A DNA stretch of 51,781 nt, from contig DASYUM010000311.1 in assembly GCA_036001225.1 (NCBI GenBank), forward strand, positions 1 to 51,781, read 5' to 3'. A program made the position numbers and the translations under genes. The notes beneath the pieces are model-generated. The model was not told the DNA's origin. It did not search any database and saw only the letters and a list, made by a program, of their open reading frames with translations. The stretch comes from DASYUM01 sp036001225. GTDB lineage: Bacteria; Methylomirabilota; Methylomirabilia; Rokubacteriales; DASRDR01. Positions 23,093 to 31,583 of the stretch are shown piece by piece. The first letter of the stretch is position 1. Every line of letters starts with the position of its first letter.

Positions 23093-24567
23093 CGCGCGGG
23101 CGCCGTCCCGCCTTCCCCGGCCGGCCCCACCTTCCGGCCGACGGCGATCACCGAGAGCCCGAACGGCAAGGCGAGCCGCGACTCGGCGCGGAGCAGCGGC
23201 ACCAGGAGGTTCTGCAGCCGGAGCTGGAGACCCGGTACCCGCGTGCGCCGGAGGAGGACGCTGTTGAGGTACCAGCCGAGCACGCCCAGGCGGTTGAAGA
23301 ACCAGGTCCGCTCGACGTGGAAGCCGGCCTCGCCGAGCCGCTCGACCAGCTCGGCCCGCTCGTAGCGCCGGTAGTGGCCGATGGCGCGGTCGATGCCACC
23401 GAAGAGCCAGTGGTGGGCGGGCACCAGCAGCACCAGCCGGCCGCCGGGGACCAGGGCCGCCGCCAGGCGGGCCAGGGCCGTCCGGTCGTCCTCGACGTGC
23501 TCCAGCACGTTGAGGCAGACGATGGTGTCGAGCCGGTGCTCGGCGAGGGTGGCCGGATCGAAGTCGGCGAGGTCGAGCGGCTGCGCACGGAGGCGGGTGT
23601 GCCGCTCGAACGTGTTGGCGAGCATGCGGAGGTAGCGGGGGTTGATGTCGGTCGCCACCACCAGGTCCCGCCCCAGCAGGTGGCGGGTCAGGTTGCCGAG
23701 GCCGGAGCCGATCTCCAGTACCCGCTGGCCGATGTGGGGCGCCAGCTGGGCGAACATCCAGCGGTTGTAGCGCTCGGCCCGGGAGAGCCGCAGGAGCGTC
23801 TGGTAGCCGGGGTCGGCGTTGTCCTGGTCGTCGGTGACGGCGTACTTCAGGATCGTCCACAGCGCGATCACGCCGTCGGTCCAGCGGATCTTCTTCCCTT
23901 CCCAGTACGAGCGCCCGGCGTAGGAGATGGGGACCTCGTAGATGCGGGCCCGGACCTTGGCCAGCTTGGCCGTCAGCTCGGGCTCGACCCCGAAGCGGTT
24001 GGAGCGGATCGGGATCGTCTTGATCAGCTCGGCCCGAAACGCCTTGTAGCCGGTCTCCATGTCGGAGAGGTTGAGGTTCGTCACCACGTTGGACGCGAGG
24101 GTGAGGAACTTGTTGGCCACGTGGTGCCAGAAGAAGAGGACGCGGCGGGGGAAGCCGAGGAAGCGGGAGCCGTAGACGGCGTCGGCTCTCCCCTCCACGA
24201 TCGGCGCGATCAGCTTCGGGTACTCACGGGGGTCGTACTCGAGGTCGGCGTCCTGGACCAGGATGATGTCGCCGCTGGCTTCGGCGAAGCCCCGGCGCAG
24301 CGCCGCGCCCTTCCCCTGGTTCTCCTCCTGGTAGAAGATGCGGATCGCGTTCTTCTCGTCGAAGGTGCCGGCCCGCCGGGCCTCGGCGAGGTCGGCCTCC
24401 AGCCGCCGGAGGTACTCCCGCGTCCCGTCGGTCGAGCCGTCATCGACGACCAGGATTTCCTTGGGGATGGCGACCGCCTGGATGCGGTCGAGGATCTCGG
24501 GCAGCGTCAGGCGCTCGTTGTAGACGGGAACGACGACGGAGAGCCGCACCGGAGCCTGCCAGTCCAC
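23089..24567 (-). CDS. GT2 glycosyltransferase fused to SAM methyltransferase
   Basis: 492 residues. Residues 1-245 are GT2: LSVVVPVYNERLTLPEIL, VVDDGSTDGT, NQGKGAALRRGF, VQDADLEYDPREYP (DxD) and DMETGYKAFR. Residues about 265-480 form a class I SAM methyltransferase: RVLEIGSGLGNLTRHLL is the SAM loop, followed by DLADFDP and VCLNVLEHVEDD. The two activities on one chain suggest a sugar is added to a carrier and it or the acceptor is methylated. The GT2 half is paralogous to the protein at 42054. The GTG at 24567 lies 7 nt after a TATAAT box, implying a leaderless or near-leaderless message. Head of the operon running to 17353. Confidence 0.9.
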   Translation of the reverse strand: MDWQAPVRLSVVVPVYNERLTLPEILDRIQAVAIPKEILVVDDGSTDGTREYLRRLEADLAEARRAGTFDEKNAIRIFYQEENQGKGAALRRGFAEASGDIILVQDADLEYDPREYPKLIAPIVEGRADAVYGSRFLGFPRRVLFFWHHVANKFLTLASNVVTNLNLSDMETGYKAFRAELIKTIPIRSNRFGVEPELTAKLAKVRARIYEVPISYAGRSYWEGKKIRWTDGVIALWTILKYAVTDDQDNADPGYQTLLRLSRAERYNRWMFAQLAPHIGQRVLEIGSGLGNLTRHLLGRDLVVATDINPRYLRMLANTFERHTRLRAQPLDLADFDPATLAEHRLDTIVCLNVLEHVEDDRTALARLAAALVPGGRLVLLVPAHHWLFGGIDRAIGHYRRYERAELVERLGEAGFHVERTWFFNRLGVLGWYLNSVLLRRTRVPGLQLRLQNLLVPLLRAESRLALPFGLSVIAVGRKVGPAGEGGTAPAR

Positions 24568-24573
24568 CGGGGC

Positions 24574-24582
24574 ATTATACCA
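24574..24582 (-). promoter_or_regulatory. Extended -10 promoter (TGGTATAAT) of the GT2-methyltransferase operon
   Basis: On the minus strand TGG-TATAAT is a perfect extended -10. No good -35 is seen 17 nt upstream, usual for this class. The predicted start coincides with the GTG start codon at 24567. Confidence 0.6.
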
Positions 24583-24646
24583 GCGGGAGCCGGCTCGACC
24601 GCGGTGCTGAAACGCGGCGGCGCCCGCGCACTCGGCCGCGCCGAGG

Positions 24647-26992
24647 CTACCGCCGGAAGAAGGCGTCGTAGATCAGCTGGTCCACCGGGGCCAGGTCGTC
24701 GGTGAGCGACGGGATGCGGGGGTCCGGCTGGTAGTCGCGGATCGCGCGCACCGCCTCCGCCAGCGCCTCGGCGACCTCGGGATGGACGGCGCGAGCCAGA
24801 CGGGCCCGCACCGGCTCCAGCGATTCGGGCTGGCGAGTGGCGACGAAGTAGTGGCCGATATCCGCCACCGGATACACGAATACCGACGGAAAGACGGTGG
24901 CCAGCGTGTTCCCGATCGCGGAGAAGAGCCGGTGATAGCGCTCCCGCCGCGCCCCGTCTACCTGCCGCGGCCGGGCGACGAAGAGGGCCAAGACGCCGCC
25001 GTCGTGAAGCCGCTCTCGGGTCAGCTCGAAGAACTCGCGGGTCAGCGTGTAGTAGGGGATGAACACGCCGCCCTGGAAGAGGTCGCACACCACCACGTCG
25101 TAGCGGGCCGCCGGCCGCCGGAACAGGAAGGCCCGACCGTCCTCCACGTAGGTCCGGAGGCGGGGGTCGTCCCGCAGCCCGAGGAACCGCTTCCCCAGCC
25201 GGATCATCTCGGCGTCGATGTCCACGCCATCGATCCGGATCGCCGGGTGCGCCCGGAGGTAGACGCGGGCCAGGGTCCCGCCTCCCATGCCGAGGTGGAG
25301 CATGGTGCGTGGCTCGGTGAGGTAGGAGGGGAGGAGGCCGTAGCTGATGATCGGCTCGAACGCCGCGTCCTCGTCGTAGATCGTGTGACTGAAGCGAAGC
25401 TGGGGAATGAGGTGGACGGCCTTGCCAACCTCGATCACCTCCAGGTGGCTGTACTCGGACTCGGTCGTGTGGAGTGGAATGGCACTGCGCAGCGCCGCCA
25501 CCGACACCTCCGGGATCCACGGCTGGGCGAAGACTGCCGCCATGCCGAGCCAGTGGACCGCGACCACCGCTCGCCGTCCGTCGCCGCCGGTCACGGCATA
25601 GATCGCGATCAGCACCAGCAGCAGACTGGCCGCCATCCACGACTCCTGGGGGCCTAGGGTCGTGATGAGGAAGAAGACGGTCGCGAAGGTGCCGGCCAGG
25701 CTGCCCAGCGTGGACAGCGCGTACACGCGGCCGGCGGTGAGTCCGACCGCCCCGTCGCCGGCGACGAGCCGGATCGCGAACGGCGGGACCAGGCTGAGCC
25801 CGGCCATCGGCAGGAAGAGGAGGAGGAGGGTGGCGAGCAAGGAGCCCACCACCAGCGGCAGGTCCATGGTCAGCTGCACCACGAACGGGTACGCGGCGAG
25901 CGCCGCCACCATGGCGACGCCCGTCGCCAGCAAGGTCTCGAAGATGAATGTCGGGCGGCGCACCCGATCGGCCAGCCAACCGCCGGCATAGTAGCCGGCA
26001 GCCAGGCCCGCCATGGTCACGCCGAAGAGCGCGCCCCACAGGTACACCGAGTAGCCGAAGAACGGGGAGAGAAGCCGCATCCCCACGATTTCCAGGACCA
26101 TCGTGCAGACGCCGGTCAGGAACGTCGTCAGCATGAGGAGGAGCCGGCCCGGCGGGCGGGGCAGTTGGGGCACCAGCGGCGGGACGAACCCGAAGGCCAG
26201 CAGCAGCCAGATGCCCCGGTGCGTCGTCAGCACGACGTGCCAGTCGTTGAGAAGCGGGCGAGAGGCCAGGTGGAGAAAGCCGACGAAGCCGAGGCCAGCG
26301 GCCAGCACCCCGAGCGAGGTCGCCTTGGAGGCCAGAGGCCGGCGATCGGCCAGGAAGAGGGCGAGTAACCCGACCACCAGCGCGACGAGCGCAGGCGCCG
26401 GCGGCGGGCTCGCGTCCCGGTAGGAGGCCAGCGCGAACGTCGGCGCCGCGGCGTGCCCCGCCAGCGCCGAAAACGTGACCCACGACCCCTCCACGTTGGT
26501 GACCGTGACAGTCTGCCGGCCGCCCGGCTCGAGAGCGGCGGCCGGCAACGTGACGCGGTACTCGCGAGGTGGCCGCCCCTCGTGGGGCGGCGGCTGTCCC
26601 GACCCCCGGCGGATGGCAAGCCGTCCCACCTCGTGTCCGTTGGCCGCGATGACCAGGTGTGGCGGGAGCCGGTCGTGGGCGTCCGGCACCGCGAACCGAA
26701 GCAGCACGTCGCGTCGAGGGACCTCGAACTCGATGCGGAAGCGGTGGGGGATGCCCCCGGCCCAGGCGTCGGCCGGCCCCGGCAGGATGTAGGGGACGGC
26801 GCCGGTGCCGTCCCGGACCTCGATCGCGGCCTCGGTCTGTCCGGTGCTGTACCGCTCGATCCATCGGGCGTAGTCCCGGCCGAGAAGCTGGAAGCGCACC
26901 GGCGGCGAGAAGCCGGCCGCTACCGCGGCGATCAGCAGCGCGAAGAGACCAGCCCGGACCCACCGCCCCTCGTGCGTCGGCGCCTGGCTCAC
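24647..26992 (-). CDS. Fused MFS/spermidine-synthase-like membrane protein with N-terminal beta domain
   Basis: 781 residues. An N-terminal helix (about 15-35) is followed by an extracytoplasmic domain (about 50-200) with VPYILPGPADAWAGG, then a large membrane half (to about 510) with EIVGMRLLSPFFGYSVYLWG, and a C-terminal SpeE-like domain: ESEYSHLEVIEVG, HLGMGGGTLARVYL (cofactor loop), VDIDAEMIRLGKRF, CDLFQGGVFIPYY. The family resembles aminopropyltransferases but true substrates are unknown. GTG 26992 is chosen because it precedes the first helix and AAGGCGG lies just upstream. Homologous full-length copy at 39671, membrane-half copy at 30224, relic at 27020. Confidence 0.8.
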   Translation of the reverse strand: MSQAPTHEGRWVRAGLFALLIAAVAAGFSPPVRFQLLGRDYARWIERYSTGQTEAAIEVRDGTGAVPYILPGPADAWAGGIPHRFRIEFEVPRRDVLLRFAVPDAHDRLPPHLVIAANGHEVGRLAIRRGSGQPPPHEGRPPREYRVTLPAAALEPGGRQTVTVTNVEGSWVTFSALAGHAAAPTFALASYRDASPPPAPALVALVVGLLALFLADRRPLASKATSLGVLAAGLGFVGFLHLASRPLLNDWHVVLTTHRGIWLLLAFGFVPPLVPQLPRPPGRLLLMLTTFLTGVCTMVLEIVGMRLLSPFFGYSVYLWGALFGVTMAGLAAGYYAGGWLADRVRRPTFIFETLLATGVAMVAALAAYPFVVQLTMDLPLVVGSLLATLLLLFLPMAGLSLVPPFAIRLVAGDGAVGLTAGRVYALSTLGSLAGTFATVFFLITTLGPQESWMAASLLLVLIAIYAVTGGDGRRAVVAVHWLGMAAVFAQPWIPEVSVAALRSAIPLHTTESEYSHLEVIEVGKAVHLIPQLRFSHTIYDEDAAFEPIISYGLLPSYLTEPRTMLHLGMGGGTLARVYLRAHPAIRIDGVDIDAEMIRLGKRFLGLRDDPRLRTYVEDGRAFLFRRPAARYDVVVCDLFQGGVFIPYYTLTREFFELTRERLHDGGVLALFVARPRQVDGARRERYHRLFSAIGNTLATVFPSVFVYPVADIGHYFVATRQPESLEPVRARLARAVHPEVAEALAEAVRAIRDYQPDPRIPSLTDDLAPVDQLIYDAFFRR

Positions 26993-27019
26993 CGGTCCGC
27001 CTTCGGGGGCGGCACCGCG

Positions 27020-27170
27020 TCGGCAGGACGATGCGTCGGGTGGCCAGGACACCCGGACCGCCCACGACAACCAGGCCCGCGCCGGCGACCCCGAGCATGC
27101 CTCCGCGTCCCGGGCCTTCGGCACAGTTGAGGTGGTCAGGAACGTCCCGGCGATGCTGCCGCAGGTGGGA
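27020..27170 (-). pseudogene. Relic of an MFS/spermidine-synthase-like gene
   Basis: On the minus strand, CGSIAGTFLTT (27130-27166) matches LGSIAGTFLTA of the 30224 protein, and after a frame change MLGVAGAGLVVVGGPGVLAT (from 27098) resembles its last helix SLALVGGLGILAS. The frame between is broken and no catalytic part remains. It lies just upstream of the intact copy, so it probably marks a tandem duplication that decayed. Confidence 0.5.
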
Positions 27171-27284
27171 CGAGCAAGAATGCGATGGGCCTCCGTTCGG
27201 AATCCCCTCGAGGCCGAGCCTCCTCGGGCACCGGCAGTCTAGGAGGGAGGGCGCCCATCGTCGGTCCGCGAAGTCTACGGAGGC

Positions 27285-27301
27285 TCCGGGAAAAACCCGG
27301 A
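27285..27301. other. Small hairpin in the 27.2-27.5 kb intergenic region
   Basis: TCCGGG-AAAAA-CCCGGA is a perfect 6-bp stem. The stretch 27171-27383 also has CGATGGGC (from 27183) pairing with GCCCATCG near 27260. No gene is recognisable in it. Confidence 0.35.
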
Positions 27302-27383
27302 TCGGGACGGCGGCCTACACCGGCGGGATGCCAGGAAACCGCGAGGAGATTGTCGGAACGGCCGCGCGGCCGGGAAGCTGCGC

Positions 27384-27464
27384 TGTGTGCGGGTGGCGGC
27401 CGAGCGGCGGCCTTTGCCGGCGCCGCCCTTCTGGGGGGGGGCTGGGAGGGGGCCGGCCCCCTCC
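27384..27464. repeat. Composite repeat C, copy without element B
   Basis: From GTGTGCGGG through GAGCGGCGGCCTTTGCCG to the perfect palindrome GGAGGGGGCCGGCCCCCTCC (27445-27464). It matches 38375-38520, except that the latter has about 60 extra bases (element B) after the TTTGCCG block. It ends 13 nt from the stop of the NarL-type regulator and may serve as its terminator. Confidence 0.65.
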
Positions 27465-27477
27465 GACGAACCAGACG

Positions 27478-28164
27478 TTAGGGGGCGGGTTCTTCGGGTG
27501 AAGCCTGGCCGGACCCGAACAGCCCACTGTCGAGGGCGTAGCGGAGGAGGTCGGCCCGGCTGCGGAGTCCGAGCTTCTCGACAAGCCGCGACCGGTACGT
27601 CTCGACCGTCCTGACGCTCAGGCCGAGCCGCTCGGCGACTTGCTGATTCGTGTGCCCCTGCGCCACCAGGTCGAGCACCTCGCGTTCGCGCGGGCTCAAC
27701 TGGCTCACCGACCCGCTCCCGAGGCCGCCGGCACCCTTTCTGCCCATGGGGGGCTGCACCACCATGAGGGCGAGGTCAGGGTCCAGGACGGTGTGCCCTC
27801 GATGCACCGCGCGGATTGCCGAGAGCAGCGCGGAGTCCGCAGCGCTCTTGACGACGTACCCCGAGGCCCCGGCTGCGAGCGCCGAGCGGAGGTACGCGGG
27901 AACATCGTGCATGGTGAGCACCAGCACCCGGGTCTTCGGACACTCCTGTCGGATCCACTCGATCGCTTTGATCCCGCCGGTGTTCGGCATCGTGATGTCC
28001 ACGAGCGCGACGTCGGGGCGCGTCTCCAGGGCCTTCCGGAGTGCCTCCGTGCCGTCCCCCGCCTCGGCGACGACAGCCATGTCCGGCTGGGCGCCGATCA
28101 GCATCCGGAGGCCGGCCCTCAGGACCGCATGATCATCCGCGATCAGAACCCGAATGCCCGGCAT
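27478..28164 (-). CDS. NarL/FixJ-type response regulator (LuxR HTH)
   Basis: 228 residues. Receiver domain 1-120 with DD at 10-11, phospho-acceptor Asp about 56 in VALVDITMPNTGG, and Lys in GYVVKSAADS. The LuxR helix-turn-helix is at about 152-210: LSPREREVLDLVAQGHTNQQ then VAERLGLSVRTVETYRSRLV. Partner of the kinase encoded upstream, whose gene overlaps it by 32 bp. Regulon unknown. Confidence 0.94.
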   Translation of the reverse strand: MPGIRVLIADDHAVLRAGLRMLIGAQPDMAVVAEAGDGTEALRKALETRPDVALVDITMPNTGGIKAIEWIRQECPKTRVLVLTMHDVPAYLRSALAAGASGYVVKSAADSALLSAIRAVHRGHTVLDPDLALMVVQPPMGRKGAGGLGSGSVSQLSPREREVLDLVAQGHTNQQVAERLGLSVRTVETYRSRLVEKLGLRSRADLLRYALDSGLFGSGQASPEEPAP

Positions 28165-30106
28165 CGTGCGTCTCCGATAGAGGAATCCACGCGTAGACGG
28201 TCGTCCCCTCTCCCGGCGCCGACTCGATCGTCACCGATCCGTTCAAGAGGATCGCCCGCTCCCGCATCCCGTGCAGGCCGAGACGCGTCCCCGGGCCTCC
28301 CGGTTTGAGCGCGGCCTCCGCGTCGAAGCCGCAACCGTCGTCCACCACGATTACCTGGACGGACGCCGCGTGGCGCTGGATGACGACGTTGACCTTCTGG
28401 GCGCCCGCATGCTTCGCCGAATTGGTCAGAGCTTCCTGGACGATGCGATACAACGCCGTCTCCACCGGCGCGGGCAGACGGTCCGAGTTCAGGCCCCTTG
28501 CCTCCACGTCGACCGCGAGCCCCCATGACCGCGCGTACTCGGCCGCGTACTGCTCCAGGGCCGCCACCAGACCCAGCTCGTCCAGCGCCACCGGGCGCAG
28601 CCCCCAGGCCAGTCGCCGGACCTCATCGAGCGCCCGCGCCGTGATCTGGCGGAGTTCGCCCACTCGCGTCCGCGCTTCCTCGAGGCTACGGGAATCCTCG
28701 AGGGCCCGGAGTCCGACCAACAGGGAAGTGAGCGACTGGCCGGTCTCGTCGTGGAGCTCCCGGGCGATTCGGCGCTGCTCCTCCTCCTGAGCCGAGATGA
28801 GCTGCTCGAGGAGGCGCGTTCGGGTCTCGGCCATCTGTCGCCGTGCGGTCAGGTCGTGCGTGAGGGTGGCAAACCCGATGAGCGCCTCGCCACCATCGCG
28901 CAGGGCCGTGACGACCACGTTGGCCCAGAACCGCGAGCCGTCCTTACGCACGCGCCAACATTCCCGTTCGTAACGACCCTCACCCGCCGCCCCGGCCAGG
29001 GCCTCCCGGGGAGCCCCGTCCCGGACATCCTCGGGCGAGTAGAACATCGAGAAATGCCGCCCGATGACCTCGTCGGCCGTGTACCCCTTCAGCCGCTGGG
29101 CGCCCGCATTCCAACTCGCCACGCGGCCGTCGTGATCCAGCATGTTCAGCGCGTACTCGCCGACCCCGTCAACCAGCAACCGGAAGCGCTCGGCCTCGTA
29201 CAGGCGAGCATGGTCGATCGCGATCGCGATGCGGTCGGCAACCAGCCGCAGCAGTCGGGTTTCGTCCTCCGAAAAGCTGTGCGGGCGGAGAGTGCCGACG
29301 TGCACGACCCCGATCAATCGGCCCTCGACCACCAGGGGGACGCCGAGGAGGGCATGCAGCCCCTTCTGGCGTAGAACCGGGCTGGCGATCTCGACGCTGG
29401 ACAGATTCTGGAGAATCACCGGCTCTCGCTCTGTCGCAATGCGTCCCGCGATCCCCCGGCCGACCGGGATCCGGATGCCCCGCGCCACTTCCTCTTCCAG
29501 CCCCCACGCCGCCCGCACCGCGAGCTGCGACTCGTCCTCCGTGAGCAGCAGGATCACCACGGTGTCGGCGGCCAGCGCATCCCGGATCCGGCCGCTAAGC
29601 TCGCGGAGCAGCTCGTCGAGACGGAGGTGAGCGAGGGCGGTGTCGGTGACGCTCTGAAGCTGGCGAAGCCGGCGGGTCGTCGCCTCGGCTTCGGCATGGG
29701 CCACTTGCTCACTGGTAAGAAGCGCCTTTGCTCGCTGCTGGGCCGCGTGCAGAGCGGCGCTGAGCGAGCTGATCACCAGCGCCTCGAGCACGAAGACACC
29801 CAACCGCACAGCCGCGCCCAGGCTGTCATTGGTGGCCACTTGGGTCGGCGACAGGAAGAGCGTGCTGGCCAACATGCCGACGGCGGTCGCCAGGAGTCCG
29901 GGCCCGAGGCCGCCGTACCAGGCGCTGAACATCACGGCCGCCAGGAGGAAGGGGAAGTCAGCCAGCTCGACGAGCGGCCCAAGCAGCCATGAGAGCAGCA
30001 ACGTGAAGGCGCTCACCAATGTCGCGATGCCATAGCACGCCAGTCGGGGCCGCGTCCGAACGGTCCCCTTCGGCGTTCTCGCGCTCGGGATCCCGCGCGG
30101 ACTCAC
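28133..30106 (-). CDS. Sensor histidine kinase: DUF4118-like membrane part, GAF, PAS, HisKA_3
   Basis: 657 residues. Four helices in the first 120 residues resemble the KdpD-like DUF4118 module (SAWYGGLGPGLLATAVG). A GAF domain (about 150-300) and a PAS domain (about 308-425; WNAGAQRLKGYTADEVIG) follow. HisKA_3 has ARELHDETGQSL with His about 452, and the HATPase has QEALTNSAKHAGA and DDGCGFD, then GLHGMRERA. This is the NarX/DegS-type architecture that matches the LuxR-type regulator encoded next, overlapping by 32 bp. The signal may be redox, light or small-molecule; the sequence does not decide. Confidence 0.93.
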   Translation of the reverse strand: MSPRGIPSARTPKGTVRTRPRLACYGIATLVSAFTLLLSWLLGPLVELADFPFLLAAVMFSAWYGGLGPGLLATAVGMLASTLFLSPTQVATNDSLGAAVRLGVFVLEALVISSLSAALHAAQQRAKALLTSEQVAHAEAEATTRRLRQLQSVTDTALAHLRLDELLRELSGRIRDALAADTVVILLLTEDESQLAVRAAWGLEEEVARGIRIPVGRGIAGRIATEREPVILQNLSSVEIASPVLRQKGLHALLGVPLVVEGRLIGVVHVGTLRPHSFSEDETRLLRLVADRIAIAIDHARLYEAERFRLLVDGVGEYALNMLDHDGRVASWNAGAQRLKGYTADEVIGRHFSMFYSPEDVRDGAPREALAGAAGEGRYERECWRVRKDGSRFWANVVVTALRDGGEALIGFATLTHDLTARRQMAETRTRLLEQLISAQEEEQRRIARELHDETGQSLTSLLVGLRALEDSRSLEEARTRVGELRQITARALDEVRRLAWGLRPVALDELGLVAALEQYAAEYARSWGLAVDVEARGLNSDRLPAPVETALYRIVQEALTNSAKHAGAQKVNVVIQRHAASVQVIVVDDGCGFDAEAALKPGGPGTRLGLHGMRERAILLNGSVTIESAPGEGTTVYAWIPLSETHDAGHSGSDRG

Positions 30107-30223
30107 CTGCTCACCTGCGTGACCGCGCGCGGCGAATCCACACGGTCGTGGCGACCGTAACGTCTGGCGGCACCGCCGTCCTCCCGCGGCCAGCGCGGGT
30201 CGAGGGCCGGAAACGGGGCGCGG

Positions 30224-30832
30224 TCACGAGGCGCTGGCTCTCCACGCCTTCCGGGGGACGGCGCTGGCGAGGATGCCGAGACCGCCGACGAGCGCCAGGC
30301 TGATGACGCCGACCAGGAGGGTCGCCCGGGTGCCGATGAGCGGCACCAGGTAGAAGGCGGTGAGGAACGTGCCGGCGATGCTACCGAGGGTGGAGACGGC
30401 ATAGACGCTCCCGGCCACCCTGCCCACCCCCTGCTCGCGAGCGAGCAGTCGGATCACGAACGGCGACACGGTGCTGAGGGCGCCCATGGGGACTCCGAAG
30501 AGGAGCAGGCTGGCGAAGAGGGCTCCGGGAACCAGGTCGAAGCGCGCCGAGTAGCCCAGGATCGCCGGGTAGGCGAAGAGGAGCAGCAGGGCGTAGCCGG
30601 CGGCGGCGAGGATGAGCAGATAGAGCGTCCGGAGGCGGGGGTGGCGGTCGGCCAGCGACCCGCCCGCGTAGTAGCCGGCCGCCAGCGCGACCATGACGAC
30701 GCCGAGGAGGGCTCCCCACACCGCGATGGAATAGCCGAAGTAGGGCGGCAGCAAGCGGAAGCCCAGCATTTCGAGGAGCATGATCGCCGCGCCGCACAGG
30801 AAGGCCGTCAGGTAGAGGCCCATCGAGGCCAT
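30224..30832 (-). CDS. Membrane half of MFS/spermidine-synthase-like family, stand-alone
   Basis: 202 residues, about six helices, with MLEMLGFRLLPPYFGYSIAV, AAGYYAGGSLADR and YAVSTLGSIAGTFLTAFYLV, closely matching the membrane half of the 24647 and 39671 proteins. Neither the N-terminal beta domain nor the C-terminal synthase domain is present; the stop comes just after the last helix. It could be a functional half-size transporter-like protein or a truncated copy. ATG 30832 or ATG 30823 may start it. Its neighbour at 30106 is a sensor kinase. Confidence 0.7.
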   Translation of the reverse strand: MASMGLYLTAFLCGAAIMLLEMLGFRLLPPYFGYSIAVWGALLGVVMVALAAGYYAGGSLADRHPRLRTLYLLILAAAGYALLLLFAYPAILGYSARFDLVPGALFASLLLFGVPMGALSTVSPFVIRLLAREQGVGRVAGSVYAVSTLGSIAGTFLTAFYLVPLIGTRATLLVGVISLALVGGLGILASAVPRKAWRASAS

Positions 30833-30970
30833 TCCGAACGACGGTGAGCCATCGGCACCGATTCGTCAAGCGATTTCGGCGGGTCCGCTGGGGTCGTGCT
30901 CTCCGGAGCCGGTAAGGGCCGTGAGGTCCGAGACGCATCTCCGCGCGCCGGCGCGCCCATCGATCCCGGG

Positions 30971-31501
30971 TCATCGCCTCCGGAGACGGTAGAGAGCGGT
31001 CGCGGCGACGACGGGACCGAGCCAGACCAGTTCGGTCGCCAGGGCGCGCCAGTTCCCGGGCGCGAGGGCGACGGCGAAGCTTCCCCGTTCCATGTTCGGG
31101 AACAGATCGAACGAGCTGTGGACGTGAGCCGTCGAGAACGGCCACAGCAACGGGATGCCGTAGGGCGGCCGGGCGTCCCGGGTCACCAGGTCGAGGGCCA
31201 GATGCGAGAGGGCGAGGGCGGTGAAGAGCGCCCACCGGCGCGTCCAGCCGCCGAGGCTCCGGATGGGCAGCCCGGCCAGCGCGACGCCGAGGGCGAGGGC
31301 GACGGCGAGGCTGTGGGAAGGGCCCTGGTGAAACCGGTTCCCGTCGCCGATCGCGAAGCCGGCCACGAAGTCCAGGTCGGCGGCGCCGGCCGCGGCCACG
31401 CACAGCAGGGCAGGGCCCCAGCGGGGGGCTGGCCACGTCGGGGGACTGACCGCGAGGTAGAGGGCGAGGCCGGCCAGCGCGTGGGCTATCGGGCTCGGCA
31501 T
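30971..31501 (-). CDS. YdjM-like membrane-bound metal-dependent hydrolase
   Basis: 176 residues. MPSPIAHALAGLALYL, GAADLDFVAGF, FHQGPSHSLAVALALG and ALSHLALDLVTRDARPPYG carry the conserved His/Asp metal ligands of the PF04307-type family. Four to five helices. Members are putative membrane hydrolases of unknown substrate, LexA-regulated in E. coli; no LexA-like box is seen here. Divergent from the SGNH gene at 31584. Confidence 0.85.
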   Translation of the reverse strand: MPSPIAHALAGLALYLAVSPPTWPAPRWGPALLCVAAAGAADLDFVAGFAIGDGNRFHQGPSHSLAVALALGVALAGLPIRSLGGWTRRWALFTALALSHLALDLVTRDARPPYGIPLLWPFSTAHVHSSFDLFPNMERGSFAVALAPGNWRALATELVWLGPVVAATALYRLRRR

Positions 31502-31537
31502 CCCGCGCCGACTGGCCGGGCGCCGCGGTCAGCGAGC

Positions 31538-31566
31538 TTGCGCGCCACCAGGCGATTCCCTACACT
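31538..31566 (+). promoter_or_regulatory. Sigma-70-type promoter of the SGNH hydrolase-flippase pair
   Basis: TTGCGC, 17-bp spacer, TACACT (31561-31566). Predicted start about 31573, ATG at 31584. Confidence 0.45.
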
Positions 31567-31583
31567 CGAAACGTTTGCCGGTC

